Source: Nocardia veterana NBRC 100344 (GTDB lineage Bacteria; Actinomycetota; Actinomycetes; Mycobacteriales; Mycobacteriaceae). Taken from it: a stretch of 33,347 nt of DNA. Position numbers and translations under genes: made by a program. Each line of letters opens with the position of its first letter. Position 1 is the stretch's first letter. Of the stretch, positions 1 to 7,836 are shown one piece after another. Under the pieces are notes generated by a model. It worked only from the letters and a program-made list of their open reading frames with translations. It ran no database searches and was not told the DNA's origin. The DNA lies in NCBI RefSeq assembly GCF_000308855.1, contig NZ_BAGM01000104.1:1-33347 (forward strand), read 5' to 3'.

Positions 1-1119
1 GGCGATCCGGGCCGCCGCCGCCTCCCGCCAGCGGGTATCCAACATCCCCGCACCACAGACCGGGCACGGACACGCATCCGCGACACCGGCGTGCTCGCCG
101 GCGCGGCGCAGCAGATCCACTACCCGAAGCTCGGCCTCGAGGTCGCCGGTGGCCAGGTCGATCAGGGCGGCAGTGGCCTGCTCGACAGCGGCCGCGGCGG
201 CCTCGACCTGCGCGGTATCGGGAATCCGCAGCCGGGCGATCGCCTGCAGCGCGGCGACCCCGCCCGGATCGTGCCGGACGCCGGTGAGCTCATGACTGAT
301 CGCGTTCAGGTCGGGTGGGGCCGCGCGCAACAGCTCGGCCACCCGCTCCGCGCGGTCGTCGGCCACCGCGCGCAGTTGCTCGAGCAGGTCCTGCCGCCCA
401 TCGCGGCAGTGTTTGGCGGCACGTTCCAATTCGATTCGGCGCGTGCGGGTCCGGTCCAGTGCGGCGCTGATGTCGTCCAGCCCGAGGAGCCGATGCAAGG
501 CGTCGAAAAGATCGCTGGGTCGGCCGTCCACCACCGCGCCCAGCTCACTGTAGGACAGGAACGGGCGGTACAGCTCGAATGCGCGCGCCCAATCGCCGAC
601 CCGGAATTCATCGGGTTCGTGTCCGACGCGCCGCTCGGTCCAGCGACCGCCGGAAAGGTCGTCGCCCTCGTCCCACTCCCGTACGATCGAGATCGCGCCG
701 GACTCCTGCGCGACCATCTCCACCGCGATGCGAGAGGTGCTGTCGCAGTGCATATTCCGCCAGCCCTCGCGCCAGATCGCGGATCGTCCCTCCCAGCGCC
801 GGTTGGCTCCGGTGAGGGCCAGTTCGGCGGCCTCGGCGAAACTCGACTTACCGGATCCGTTGCGGCCCACCACGAGGGTCAGGCCCGGCCCCGGAGCGAG
901 CCGCAGCACCGCTTCCCGCCCGATGCCGCGAAAGCCGCGAACCCGGATGGCGCTCAGGAAGATTCCGGTTCGCTCGATCGCCGCGCCGGGCTCGAGAGCC
1001 TCCCCCAGGGCGGCAAGGACGGTCTGCGCAACATCCGGGCTCACCGTCGAATCCGCGTGCAGCCGGGCGGAAACCAGCTCTCTCAGGTGCGGCGTGACCT
1101 CCCCCTGCCCTTCCCCCAC
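1..1119 (-). CDS. Rad50/SbcC-like AAA ATPase with zinc hook (3' end cut by window edge)
   Basis: Reading the minus strand gives an open frame of 373 codons running off the window's left edge. It contains a P-loop GRNGSGKS (residues about 85-92, Lys91) after a strand-rich segment (SAIRVRGFRGIGRE) typical of SMC/Rad50/RecN ATPase heads. An Ala/Glu/Arg-rich, probably helical or coiled-coil region follows. Near residues 350-355 is CPCPVCG, whose CPVC part matches the CxxC zinc hook that dimerises Rad50/SbcC. The signature and Walker B motifs should lie beyond the edge. The GTG start at 1119 is forced by an in-frame stop 18 bases upstream and has AGGAGG four bases before it. The first 50 residues before the ATPase domain are an unusual N-terminal extension. 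Family members act in DNA end processing or repair, often with a metallophosphoesterase partner, which is not in this window. The ATPase and hook are seen directly; the repair role is inferred. Confidence 0.8.
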   Translation of the reverse strand, partial: MGEGQGEVTPHLRELVSARLHADSTVSPDVAQTVLAALGEALEPGAAIERTGIFLSAIRVRGFRGIGREAVLRLAPGPGLTLVVGRNGSGKSSFAEAAELALTGANRRWEGRSAIWREGWRNMHCDSTSRIAVEMVAQESGAISIVREWDEGDDLSGGRWTERRVGHEPDEFRVGDWARAFELYRPFLSYSELGAVVDGRPSDLFDALHRLLGLDDISAALDRTRTRRIELERAAKHCRDGRQDLLEQLRAVADDRAERVAELLRAAPPDLNAISHELTGVRHDPGGVAALQAIARLRIPDTAQVEAAAAAVEQATAALIDLATGDLEAELRVVDLLRRAGEHAGVADACPCPVCGAGMLDTRWREAAAARIA

Positions 1120-1261
1120 AGCCCCTCCTGGCGCTCACACACGACGTCGTCGTGGCGAACGCTACCGGAGAACCGGCCCGGGCGGGACGCATGGCCATCG
1201 AGCGGCCGAACCGCCCGATGTCCACCCCTCGGCCGTCCCGGCCGGGCAGTTCCACGGGTTA

Positions 1262-1293
1262 CACCCGATTCGGGTGGCTCGGTTCAACCGAAC
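1262..1293. promoter_or_regulatory. Palindrome cluster in the divergent intergenic region
   Basis: The 384-base gap between the Rad50-like gene and the SWIM operon holds no convincing gene. It has two close perfect inverted repeats: CACCCGA-T-TCGGGTG (1262-1276) and CGGTT-C-AACCG (1280-1290). They could be regulator binding sites for either divergent promoter. No regulator gene is adjacent, so the ligand and protein are unknown. Confidence 0.35.
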
Positions 1294-1450
1294 AGAACAG
1301 AATGCCAGAATCGGCGATCTTGCACAACCTGTCCGGTAACAGCAATGCCGTTCCGCGGCAGGGCAATTCGTTCCGCAATCGGTGAGCGAACGACACCGGC
1401 GCCGAGGCGGACCGCCGGCGGCGCGGGGGCGCCCGCCGTGTCCGCCGATC

Positions 1451-1473
1451 TTGTCGGTGGGCTCGGGTACAAA
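1451..1473 (+). promoter_or_regulatory. RecA-NDp-type (PafBC) DNA-damage promoter of the SWIM-MoxR operon
   Basis: TTGTCGGTG at 1451-1459, exactly eight bases, then TACAAA at 1468-1473. This matches the actinobacterial LexA-independent damage promoter consensus TTGTCRGTG-N8-TAnnnT in the whole upstream block, the spacing and the leading TA of the -10. Only the last -10 base differs. Transcription would start near 1480, leaving a short leader with a GGGGGA ribosome site before the GTG at 1504. In mycobacteria such promoters are activated by PafBC. Confidence 0.6.
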
Positions 1474-1503
1474 TCCGCCAGGACCGAACGAACGGGGGAT
1501 CAC

Positions 1504-4368
1504 GTGACCATCTCATCGGCCGCGGCCTACGCGGTCACCGCGGACAACGTACTGGCCCTGGCGCCCGACGCCGCCTCGGTGACCGCCGCCCGGAAACTGA
1601 CCGCGGCATGGCTGAGCACCGGCCGCCACGACGCGGCGCTCTGGGGGCTCTGCAAGGGCAGCGGGGCCCGGCCCTACCAAACGATCGTGGATCTGTCGGG
1701 ACCCGCCTACCGCTGCACGTGCCCGAGCCGGAAATTTCCCTGCAAACACGCGCTGGCGCTACTCCTGCTGTGGTCACAGGGCGCGGTCGAGGAGGCCGGG
1801 GCACCCGCCGACTTCGCCACCGAATGGTTGACGGCGCGGGCCGCCCGGCGCACGGCACCGGCCGAACCCGCCACCCGCGACAGCAAGCAGTCGACGATCG
1901 AACAGCGGCGCGCCCGGGTCACCACCGGATTGGACGACCTCGACATCTGGCTCGGCGACCAGATCCGCACCGGGCTCGCCCAGTCCGACCATTCGGAGAC
2001 GGCGCTGGAGGGGGTCGCCGCCCGCATGGTCGATTCCCAAGCCCCGGGGGTGGCCGCGGCGCTGCGACAACTACCGCGCCGCCTCGAGGCGGCCGAGCAG
2101 TGGCCACCGATCCTGCTCAGCGAGTACGCGCGACTACGTCTCCTGATCGACGCGCACCGCCGTCTGGACGAGATGCCGCCCGCCCTCGCGCAGGGGATCC
2201 GCGCGCATATCGGTTACCCCGTCAAGGCCGAGGACGTCCGCGCCGCCGAGCCCGCGGTACGCGATCGGTGGCAGGTCCTCGCCGTCCGGATCACCGAGGA
2301 AGAGCGGGTTTTCACCCGTCGCACCCTCCTGCGCGGGCGCCTGTCACAACGGTGGGCCCAGGTTGTCGAGCACAATTTCGGCAGTGCGAGTTTCCCCGGC
2401 GACCTGCCGATTCCCGGCACCATGATCGATGTCGACCTGCACTTCTACCCGGCCGCGATGCCGCTGCGCGCGCTGTGGGGTGCCCGCCACGGCGGACCCG
2501 AACCGTTCACCACCTTCGGCGCCACCGCGACCACGATCCGCGATCAGCTGGCCGCCCACGCCCGTGCGCTGGGCGCCGACCCGTGGCTGCGCGGATGGCC
2601 GATGATGCTGCCGGAAGTGGTGCCGGCCCCGGGTCCGCGCGGATGGTATCTGGCCGAACCGGACGGAACCGCGTTACCGATCGCGACTACCGTCGAGGTG
2701 CCCTGGCAGCTGATCGGCGTGTCCGGTGGCCGTCCGCTGACGGTGGTCGGTGAGTGGACCGCCGGCGGCCTGCTGCCGTTGGCCGCGTTGACGGCCGGTG
2801 AACTGGTCGACGTGGAACCCGAATCCCTGGTCGACGTGCCCGGCCCGGGGACCGCCGTCCCGGAATCCTCGGCGGCGTTGGTGCCGGTCGCCCTGCTCGG
2901 TACCGCGCGGCGCGTTCTGGACCCGAATGCGCTGGCGGCGCCCGTCGCCGCGCGGGTGCGCGCCGAACATCCGGAACACGCGGTGCTGACGGCGGTCGCA
3001 CTGCAGGAGCTGTACCACCGCGGCGGTGCGGAACCGGTGCACGCCGAACTGCCCGAGCCGGCGCAACCGGACGAACGTGAGCAGCTCCCCCGCGCCGCAA
3101 CCGAGCGATTGCGGCATCTGCTGGCCGACGGCTCGCCCATGCTCGCGGAATGGTTCGACGCGGCCCTGCCCGGTAATCGGCGAGCGCCCGACACGCTGTG
3201 CGCGGCGCTGCTCGAGCACGCGAGAAACCATGCGGCCCTGCGCGATCCGCTGCTGCGCCTGGCCGGCACCCGAGGACGATGGCTGGCCGCGCTCCATCCG
3301 CGGTGGCGGCCCCTGCTGCGCACCACCGGCGACGATCCGCAGGTCTGGACCCACGGCCGGCCGGCCGAACGCCGTGCCTGGTTGGCGGCCCTGCGGGCCC
3401 GCGACGCCGACGCGGCGCGAACCGCCCTCAGTGAAACCTGGGACCGCGAGCCGGCGCGTGGACGGGCCGAACTGCTGGCAGTCCTCGCCGACGGCATCGG
3501 GCCCGGCGACGAGCCGCTGCTGGAGTCCGCGCTCGACGACACCCGGCCGGAGGTCCGTCGCACGGCCGCCGATCTGCTGGCCCGACTACCGGATTCGGCC
3601 TTCGCCGGTCGGATGCGTGACCGCGCCGGCCGCTGGGTCACGGTGCGTTCGGGCGCGCTGACGGCCCACCTCCCGCGTGAGCTGGACGACTCGGCCCGCC
3701 GGGACGGATTGGGCGATCGCCTCGATCCCGTGGCCTATCGCCGTGACGGCGGCGCCGATGTCGATGCCGAGCGGCTGCGACGGCTGATGGCCGCGACCCC
3801 ACTGGGGCACTGGGAGGCACTGTGCGGTTCGCCGGCCGCCGCGACCGCCCTGCGCCTGCCCGACGACATCCTCGGGCCGGTCTGCGCGGGGTGGTCGGAA
3901 GCCGCACTCGCACAACGCGATCCACGCTGGGCCGGTCCATTGTTCGAGGTGCTGACCACCACGCCCACGCTGGGCGCCGATCCGCGCCTGCGCCAGGAGT
4001 TGTTCGCCCTGCTTCCACTCGATCACCGGGTCCGCTACCTGTGCGGTTTGGACAGCAGCTGGTTGGCCGAACTCGAACTGCTGGTCTCGGGCCTACCGCG
4101 GCCCTGGCCGTACCCGGTGGCCGAACACCTGGTCCGGCTGCTGCTCGACCGGGCGCAGCTGGCGGCCGCTCGCCCGGGCGCCGCCGGCCTGTCCCCCGCT
4201 TCCTACCGCGCGCTGCTGCGCACCGCCGCCGTCAACTTCCCGGTCCGCGCGGCCGGCGTGGTGGCGGTCGCCGCTCGCCGCTGCGCCGATCCGTACTGGC
4301 AGAGCGCCTTCGACCGGCTCGCCGACGACCTGACCCAACGCACTCTGATGCTCGAGGAGCTGGCATGA
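1504..4368 (+). CDS. SWIM zinc-finger protein (YehQ-like), first gene of the MoxR/VWA operon
   Basis: A 954-residue protein starting at GTG 1504 behind GGGGGA; the open frame extends further upstream, but only as antisense of the Rad50-like gene. The SWIM motif is C71-x-C73-x6-C80-x-H82 (CTCPSRKFPCKH), a zinc site known from MuDR transposases and from Sws1/Shu-type recombination proteins, and used to bind DNA or protein. The remaining 850 residues are Ala/Leu/Arg-rich and probably largely helical. The stretch around residues 660-720 (LADGIGPGDEPLLE...RRTAADLLARLP) looks HEAT-repeat-like. The stop overlaps the next start (ATGA at 4365), so translation is coupled to the MoxR ATPase. By context it is the equivalent of E. 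coli YehQ. Its biochemical role is unknown; DNA or substrate recognition for the ATPase complex is an inference. Confidence 0.85.
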   Translation: MTISSAAAYAVTADNVLALAPDAASVTAARKLTAAWLSTGRHDAALWGLCKGSGARPYQTIVDLSGPAYRCTCPSRKFPCKHALALLLLWSQGAVEEAGAPADFATEWLTARAARRTAPAEPATRDSKQSTIEQRRARVTTGLDDLDIWLGDQIRTGLAQSDHSETALEGVAARMVDSQAPGVAAALRQLPRRLEAAEQWPPILLSEYARLRLLIDAHRRLDEMPPALAQGIRAHIGYPVKAEDVRAAEPAVRDRWQVLAVRITEEERVFTRRTLLRGRLSQRWAQVVEHNFGSASFPGDLPIPGTMIDVDLHFYPAAMPLRALWGARHGGPEPFTTFGATATTIRDQLAAHARALGADPWLRGWPMMLPEVVPAPGPRGWYLAEPDGTALPIATTVEVPWQLIGVSGGRPLTVVGEWTAGGLLPLAALTAGELVDVEPESLVDVPGPGTAVPESSAALVPVALLGTARRVLDPNALAAPVAARVRAEHPEHAVLTAVALQELYHRGGAEPVHAELPEPAQPDEREQLPRAATERLRHLLADGSPMLAEWFDAALPGNRRAPDTLCAALLEHARNHAALRDPLLRLAGTRGRWLAALHPRWRPLLRTTGDDPQVWTHGRPAERRAWLAALRARDADAARTALSETWDREPARGRAELLAVLADGIGPGDEPLLESALDDTRPEVRRTAADLLARLPDSAFAGRMRDRAGRWVTVRSGALTAHLPRELDDSARRDGLGDRLDPVAYRRDGGADVDAERLRRLMAATPLGHWEALCGSPAAATALRLPDDILGPVCAGWSEAALAQRDPRWAGPLFEVLTTTPTLGADPRLRQELFALLPLDHRVRYLCGLDSSWLAELELLVSGLPRPWPYPVAEHLVRLLLDRAQLAAARPGAAGLSPASYRALLRTAAVNFPVRAAGVVAVAARRCADPYWQSAFDRLADDLTQRTLMLEELA

Positions 4369-5468
4369 CCACGATCCACCATCCGCCCGCCGACCTGCTG
4401 CGCCCGCACGCCGAACAGGCGTTCGCCGACGAACTGACGGCCCTCGCCGCCGTGGACGACCGCCCGCGGCCACCGTCGTGGCGGCTGTCGCCGTGGGCGG
4501 TGGTGACCTATCTGCTCGGCGACACCCTGCCCGACGGCACCGTGATCACACCCAAGTACGTCGGTCCGCGACGCTTGATGGAAGTGGCGGTGGCGACCCT
4601 GGCCACCGATCGCGCGCTGTTGCTGCTCGGCGTGCCCGGAACCGCGAAAACCTGGGTGTCGGAACATCTTTCGGCCGCGATCAGCGGCGCCTCCACGCTG
4701 CTCGTCCAGGGCACCTCGGGAACCGCCGAAGAGGCGATCCGCTACGGCTGGAACTATGCCCGGTTGCTCGCCGAGGGTCCGAGCGACGGCGCTCTGGTGC
4801 CGTCACCGGTGATGGTTGCCATGCGCACCGGCACAATCGCCCGCGTCGAGGAGCTGACCCGGATCCCGTCCGATGTGCAGGACGCGTTGATCACGGTGTT
4901 GTCGGAGAAGACGCTGCCGGTACCCGAACTCGGGATCGAGGTGCAGGCGGCCAAGGGGTTCAATGTCATCGCCACCGCCAACGATCGCGACCGAGGCGTC
5001 AACGACCTGTCCTCGGCGCTGCGGCGCCGGTTCAATACCGTCGTTCTGCCGTTGCCGGCCGATGAGGACGACGAGGTCGCGATCGTCACCCGGCGGGTCG
5101 AACAGCTCGGCGTCGCACTGGAATTGCCTCCCGTCCCGGCCGCGGCGGAGGAGGTCCGGCGCGTCGTTCGAGTGTTCCGCGAACTGCGGGCCGGCATCAC
5201 CGCCGACGGCCGGACCAAACTCAAATCACCGTCCGGGACCCTGTCGACCGCCGAGGCGATTTCGGTGATCACCAACGGGATGGCGCTGGCCGCGCACTTC
5301 GGTGACGGCGTCCTGCGCGCGAACGATATCGCGGGCGCCGTGCTGGGCGCGGTGATCAAGGATCCGGTGGCCGACGGCGTGGTGTGGACCGAATACCTCG
5401 AGGCCGTCGTCCGGGAACGCCCGGACTGGGCGGATTTCTACCGCGCCTGCCGTGAGGTCCACGGATGA
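4365..5468 (+). CDS. MoxR-type AAA+ ATPase (YehL-like)
   Basis: A 367-residue AAA+ ATPase. It has a P-loop GVPGTAKT (89-96), a Walker-B-like segment ending VEEL followed by TRIPSDVQDALITVLSEK (the usual MoxR DEINR is altered to VEELTR), sensor 1 (NVIATAND) and an arginine-rich element ALRRRF. MoxR ATPases act as chaperone or remodelling motors, usually with a VWA-domain partner that carries a metal-dependent adhesion site. That partner is the fourth gene here. The length fits E. coli YehL. The start overlaps the SWIM gene stop (ATGA) and the stop overlaps the DUF5682 start (ATGA), so the complex subunits are probably made in fixed ratio. The replaced Walker B aspartate is worth noting but may be normal for this subfamily. 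Confidence 0.88.
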   Translation: MTTIHHPPADLLRPHAEQAFADELTALAAVDDRPRPPSWRLSPWAVVTYLLGDTLPDGTVITPKYVGPRRLMEVAVATLATDRALLLLGVPGTAKTWVSEHLSAAISGASTLLVQGTSGTAEEAIRYGWNYARLLAEGPSDGALVPSPVMVAMRTGTIARVEELTRIPSDVQDALITVLSEKTLPVPELGIEVQAAKGFNVIATANDRDRGVNDLSSALRRRFNTVVLPLPADEDDEVAIVTRRVEQLGVALELPPVPAAAEEVRRVVRVFRELRAGITADGRTKLKSPSGTLSTAEAISVITNGMALAAHFGDGVLRANDIAGAVLGAVIKDPVADGVVWTEYLEAVVRERPDWADFYRACREVHG

Positions 5469-7786
5469 GCGCCCGCACCGGCGCCCTCGACGAACCGCGG
5501 ACCCGGATCTTCGGAATCCGCCACCACGGACCGGGATCGGCGCGATCGCTGCTGTGGGCGCTGGAGCGGTTCCGGCCGGACGCCATCCTGATCGAGGGTC
5601 CGGCCGACGCCGATCCGCTGGTCGCCTATGTGGCCGCCGCCGGGATGGAACCGCCGGTGGCATTGCTGGCGTACGCCGCGGACGATCCGGCCCGGGCGGC
5701 ATTCTGGCCCTTCGCCGTCTTCTCGCCGGAATGGCAGGCGCTGCGCTACGCGGCCGAACACGCGGTGCCCGTCCATTTCTGCGATCTGCCCGCGACGCAG
5801 ACCCTGGCCCTGGACGCCGAACCCGGCGACCGCGGCGATCCACTCGCCGTACTGGCCGCCGCCGGCGGATACGACGATCCGGAGCGGTGGTGGGACGCGG
5901 TCATCGAATCGGCGGCCGCGCCCACCGGGGACGGCACCGACATCTTCGACGCCGTCGCCGAGGCGATGGGCGCGCTGCGGGCCGCGGTCGAGGCGGACCA
6001 ACCCGACGGATCACCCGAGGCACTGCCGCTCGACGACACCGACCCCGACACCGATCCGGACGACGAACCGACCGGGCCGGAACTGCCCCGCCGCATCGAT
6101 CTGCGCACGCTGCAGCGGGAAGCGCACATGCGCCAGATCATGCGCAAAACCCTGAAAACGGGCGCCCGAAGGCTCGCGGTGGTGTGTGGCGCGTGGCACG
6201 CGCCGGCACTGTCGGGGGAACTCGGACCAGCCGCACCGGACACCCGGCTGCTCAAGGGCCTGCCCAAGGTGAAGACGGCACTCACGTGGGTGCCCTGGAC
6301 GCACTCCCGGCTGGCCGGCTCCTCCGGGTACGGCGCGGGCATCACCTCCCCGGGCTGGTATCACCACCTGTTCACCCATACCGAGGAGCCGATCGCCCGC
6401 TGGCTGACCCGGGTAGCGGGCGCCCTGCGCGCGCACGACCTGCCGGTGTCGAGTGCGCACATCATCGAATCGGTCCGGCTGGCGGAAACATTGGCCGCCC
6501 TGCGCGGCCGGCCCGCGCCCGGGTTGTCCGAGGTCACGGACGCCACCCGGTCGGTGCTGTGCGAAGGCGACGAGACGATGTTGCGGTTCGTCAGTAACGA
6601 ACTCGTCGTCGGCGAGGCTCTGGGCTCGGTGCCGGACAGCACCCCGACCGTGCCGCTGGACGCCGATCTGCGCGCGCAGGCGCGGCGGCTGCGGCTCAAA
6701 CAGCAGGCCCTGGCTCAACAACTGGATCTCGACCTGCGCAAGGACCGCGACGTCGCTCGTTCCCATCTGCTGCACCGGCTGCGCATCCTCGGCATCGATT
6801 GGGGCACACCGATCACCGGTGAGGTCCGCAACACCGGAACCTTCCGCGAATCGTGGTCGCTGCGCTGGGACCCGAGCCTGTCGGTCGCGATCGTCGAGGC
6901 CTCGCGGTGGGGTACCACGCTGCACACCGCCGCCGCGGCGAAGCTGCTCGACCGGACGGGAGCCGCGGACGCCACCGTCGCCGATATCGGCGGCGCGTTG
7001 GAGACCGCCCTGCTGGCGGACCTGGCCGACGCGGTCGACGGCCTGGTCACCCGCCTGGAAGCGGTGGCGGCACTGGACCACGACGTCACCCACCTGCTCG
7101 CCGCCCTGCCCGGGCTGGTCCGCACCCTGCGGTACGGCGATGTGCGCAGCACCGATGTGTGCGCTCTCGCCCGGGTCGCCGACGGGCTGCTGGTGCGTAT
7201 CTGTGCCGGATTGCCCGGGGCCGTCACGGGTTTGGACACCGAGGCGGCCACCGAACTGCGCACGCTGATCGACGCCACGCACGTCGCTATCGCCACGCGT
7301 GACGATCCGCACGCCACCGAGAGGTGGTTGGCGGCGCTGCATCGGCTGGCCGACCGCGACGATGTGCACGGGGCGTTGGTGGGGCGCGCGGTCCGACTGC
7401 TGTGCGACGCCGAGATCATCGCCGATGCCGAGGGCGCGCGGCGGCTGTCCGCGGCACTGTCCATCGGTTACGGCCCCGCCGAGAAGGCCGCCTGGATCGA
7501 CGGCTTCCTCGGCGGACGGGGTCTGCTGCTGGTGCACGACCGAGATCTGTTGCGGCGCATAGATTCCTGGTTGCGAGGGCTGGACGAGGAACAGTTCGTC
7601 GCCACCCTGCCGCTGCTGCGCCGCACCTTCGGCGCCTTCGAATCCGGCGAGCGACAGGCCATCGCACAGGCCGTTCGCGACGGCGCCCCGATAACCGTCG
7701 CGACGCGCGACGTCGCCGGGGTCGACCCCGAGCGTGGCCTGCTCGCGCTGGCGGCGGCTGGCGAAATCCTGGCGGGCGCAGGATGA
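5465..7786 (+). CDS. DUF5682 protein (YehM-like), probable TraB/TIKI-type hydrolase fold
   Basis: A 773-residue protein of the DUF5682 family, close in length to E. coli YehM. The N-terminal part has G17-x-x-H20-H21 followed by GPGSARS, then ILIEGP with Glu44, and later VVCGAWHAPAL with G242 and H245. This spacing of GxxH, a hydrophobic-strand EG and a second G-x-x-H resembles the TraB/PrgY, TIKI and EreA/ChaN hydrolase group, so a metal-dependent hydrolase is plausible. An acidic low-complexity linker (DDTDPDTDPDDEPTGPE) lies near residues 190-210, and the C-terminal 400 residues are mainly Ala/Leu helical. It is coupled to its neighbours by ATGA overlaps on both sides. Family membership is well supported; the enzymatic idea is inference from motif spacing only. 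Confidence 0.8.
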   Translation: MSARTGALDEPRTRIFGIRHHGPGSARSLLWALERFRPDAILIEGPADADPLVAYVAAAGMEPPVALLAYAADDPARAAFWPFAVFSPEWQALRYAAEHAVPVHFCDLPATQTLALDAEPGDRGDPLAVLAAAGGYDDPERWWDAVIESAAAPTGDGTDIFDAVAEAMGALRAAVEADQPDGSPEALPLDDTDPDTDPDDEPTGPELPRRIDLRTLQREAHMRQIMRKTLKTGARRLAVVCGAWHAPALSGELGPAAPDTRLLKGLPKVKTALTWVPWTHSRLAGSSGYGAGITSPGWYHHLFTHTEEPIARWLTRVAGALRAHDLPVSSAHIIESVRLAETLAALRGRPAPGLSEVTDATRSVLCEGDETMLRFVSNELVVGEALGSVPDSTPTVPLDADLRAQARRLRLKQQALAQQLDLDLRKDRDVARSHLLHRLRILGIDWGTPITGEVRNTGTFRESWSLRWDPSLSVAIVEASRWGTTLHTAAAAKLLDRTGAADATVADIGGALETALLADLADAVDGLVTRLEAVAALDHDVTHLLAALPGLVRTLRYGDVRSTDVCALARVADGLLVRICAGLPGAVTGLDTEAATELRTLIDATHVAIATRDDPHATERWLAALHRLADRDDVHGALVGRAVRLLCDAEIIADAEGARRLSAALSIGYGPAEKAAWIDGFLGGRGLLLVHDRDLLRRIDSWLRGLDEEQFVATLPLLRRTFGAFESGERQAIAQAVRDGAPITVATRDVAGVDPERGLLALAAAGEILAGAG

Positions 7787-7836
7787 TTCGACCGATACCC
7801 GCGGCGGCGACCGACCCGAACCGTACGGAGGCGGAG

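Noticed and set aside
1282..1293. GTTC-AACC-GAAC as a LexA (SOS) box
   Set aside because: The actinobacterial LexA site has the halves in the opposite order (TCGAAC-N4-GTTCGA), so this inverted repeat does not fit.
91..1503. Long plus-strand open frame joined to the SWIM gene, suggesting a 1425-residue protein
   Set aside because: The first part lies antisense to the Rad50-like gene, which has a clear P-loop and zinc hook on the minus strand. The SWIM gene has its own promoter and ribosome site before 1504.
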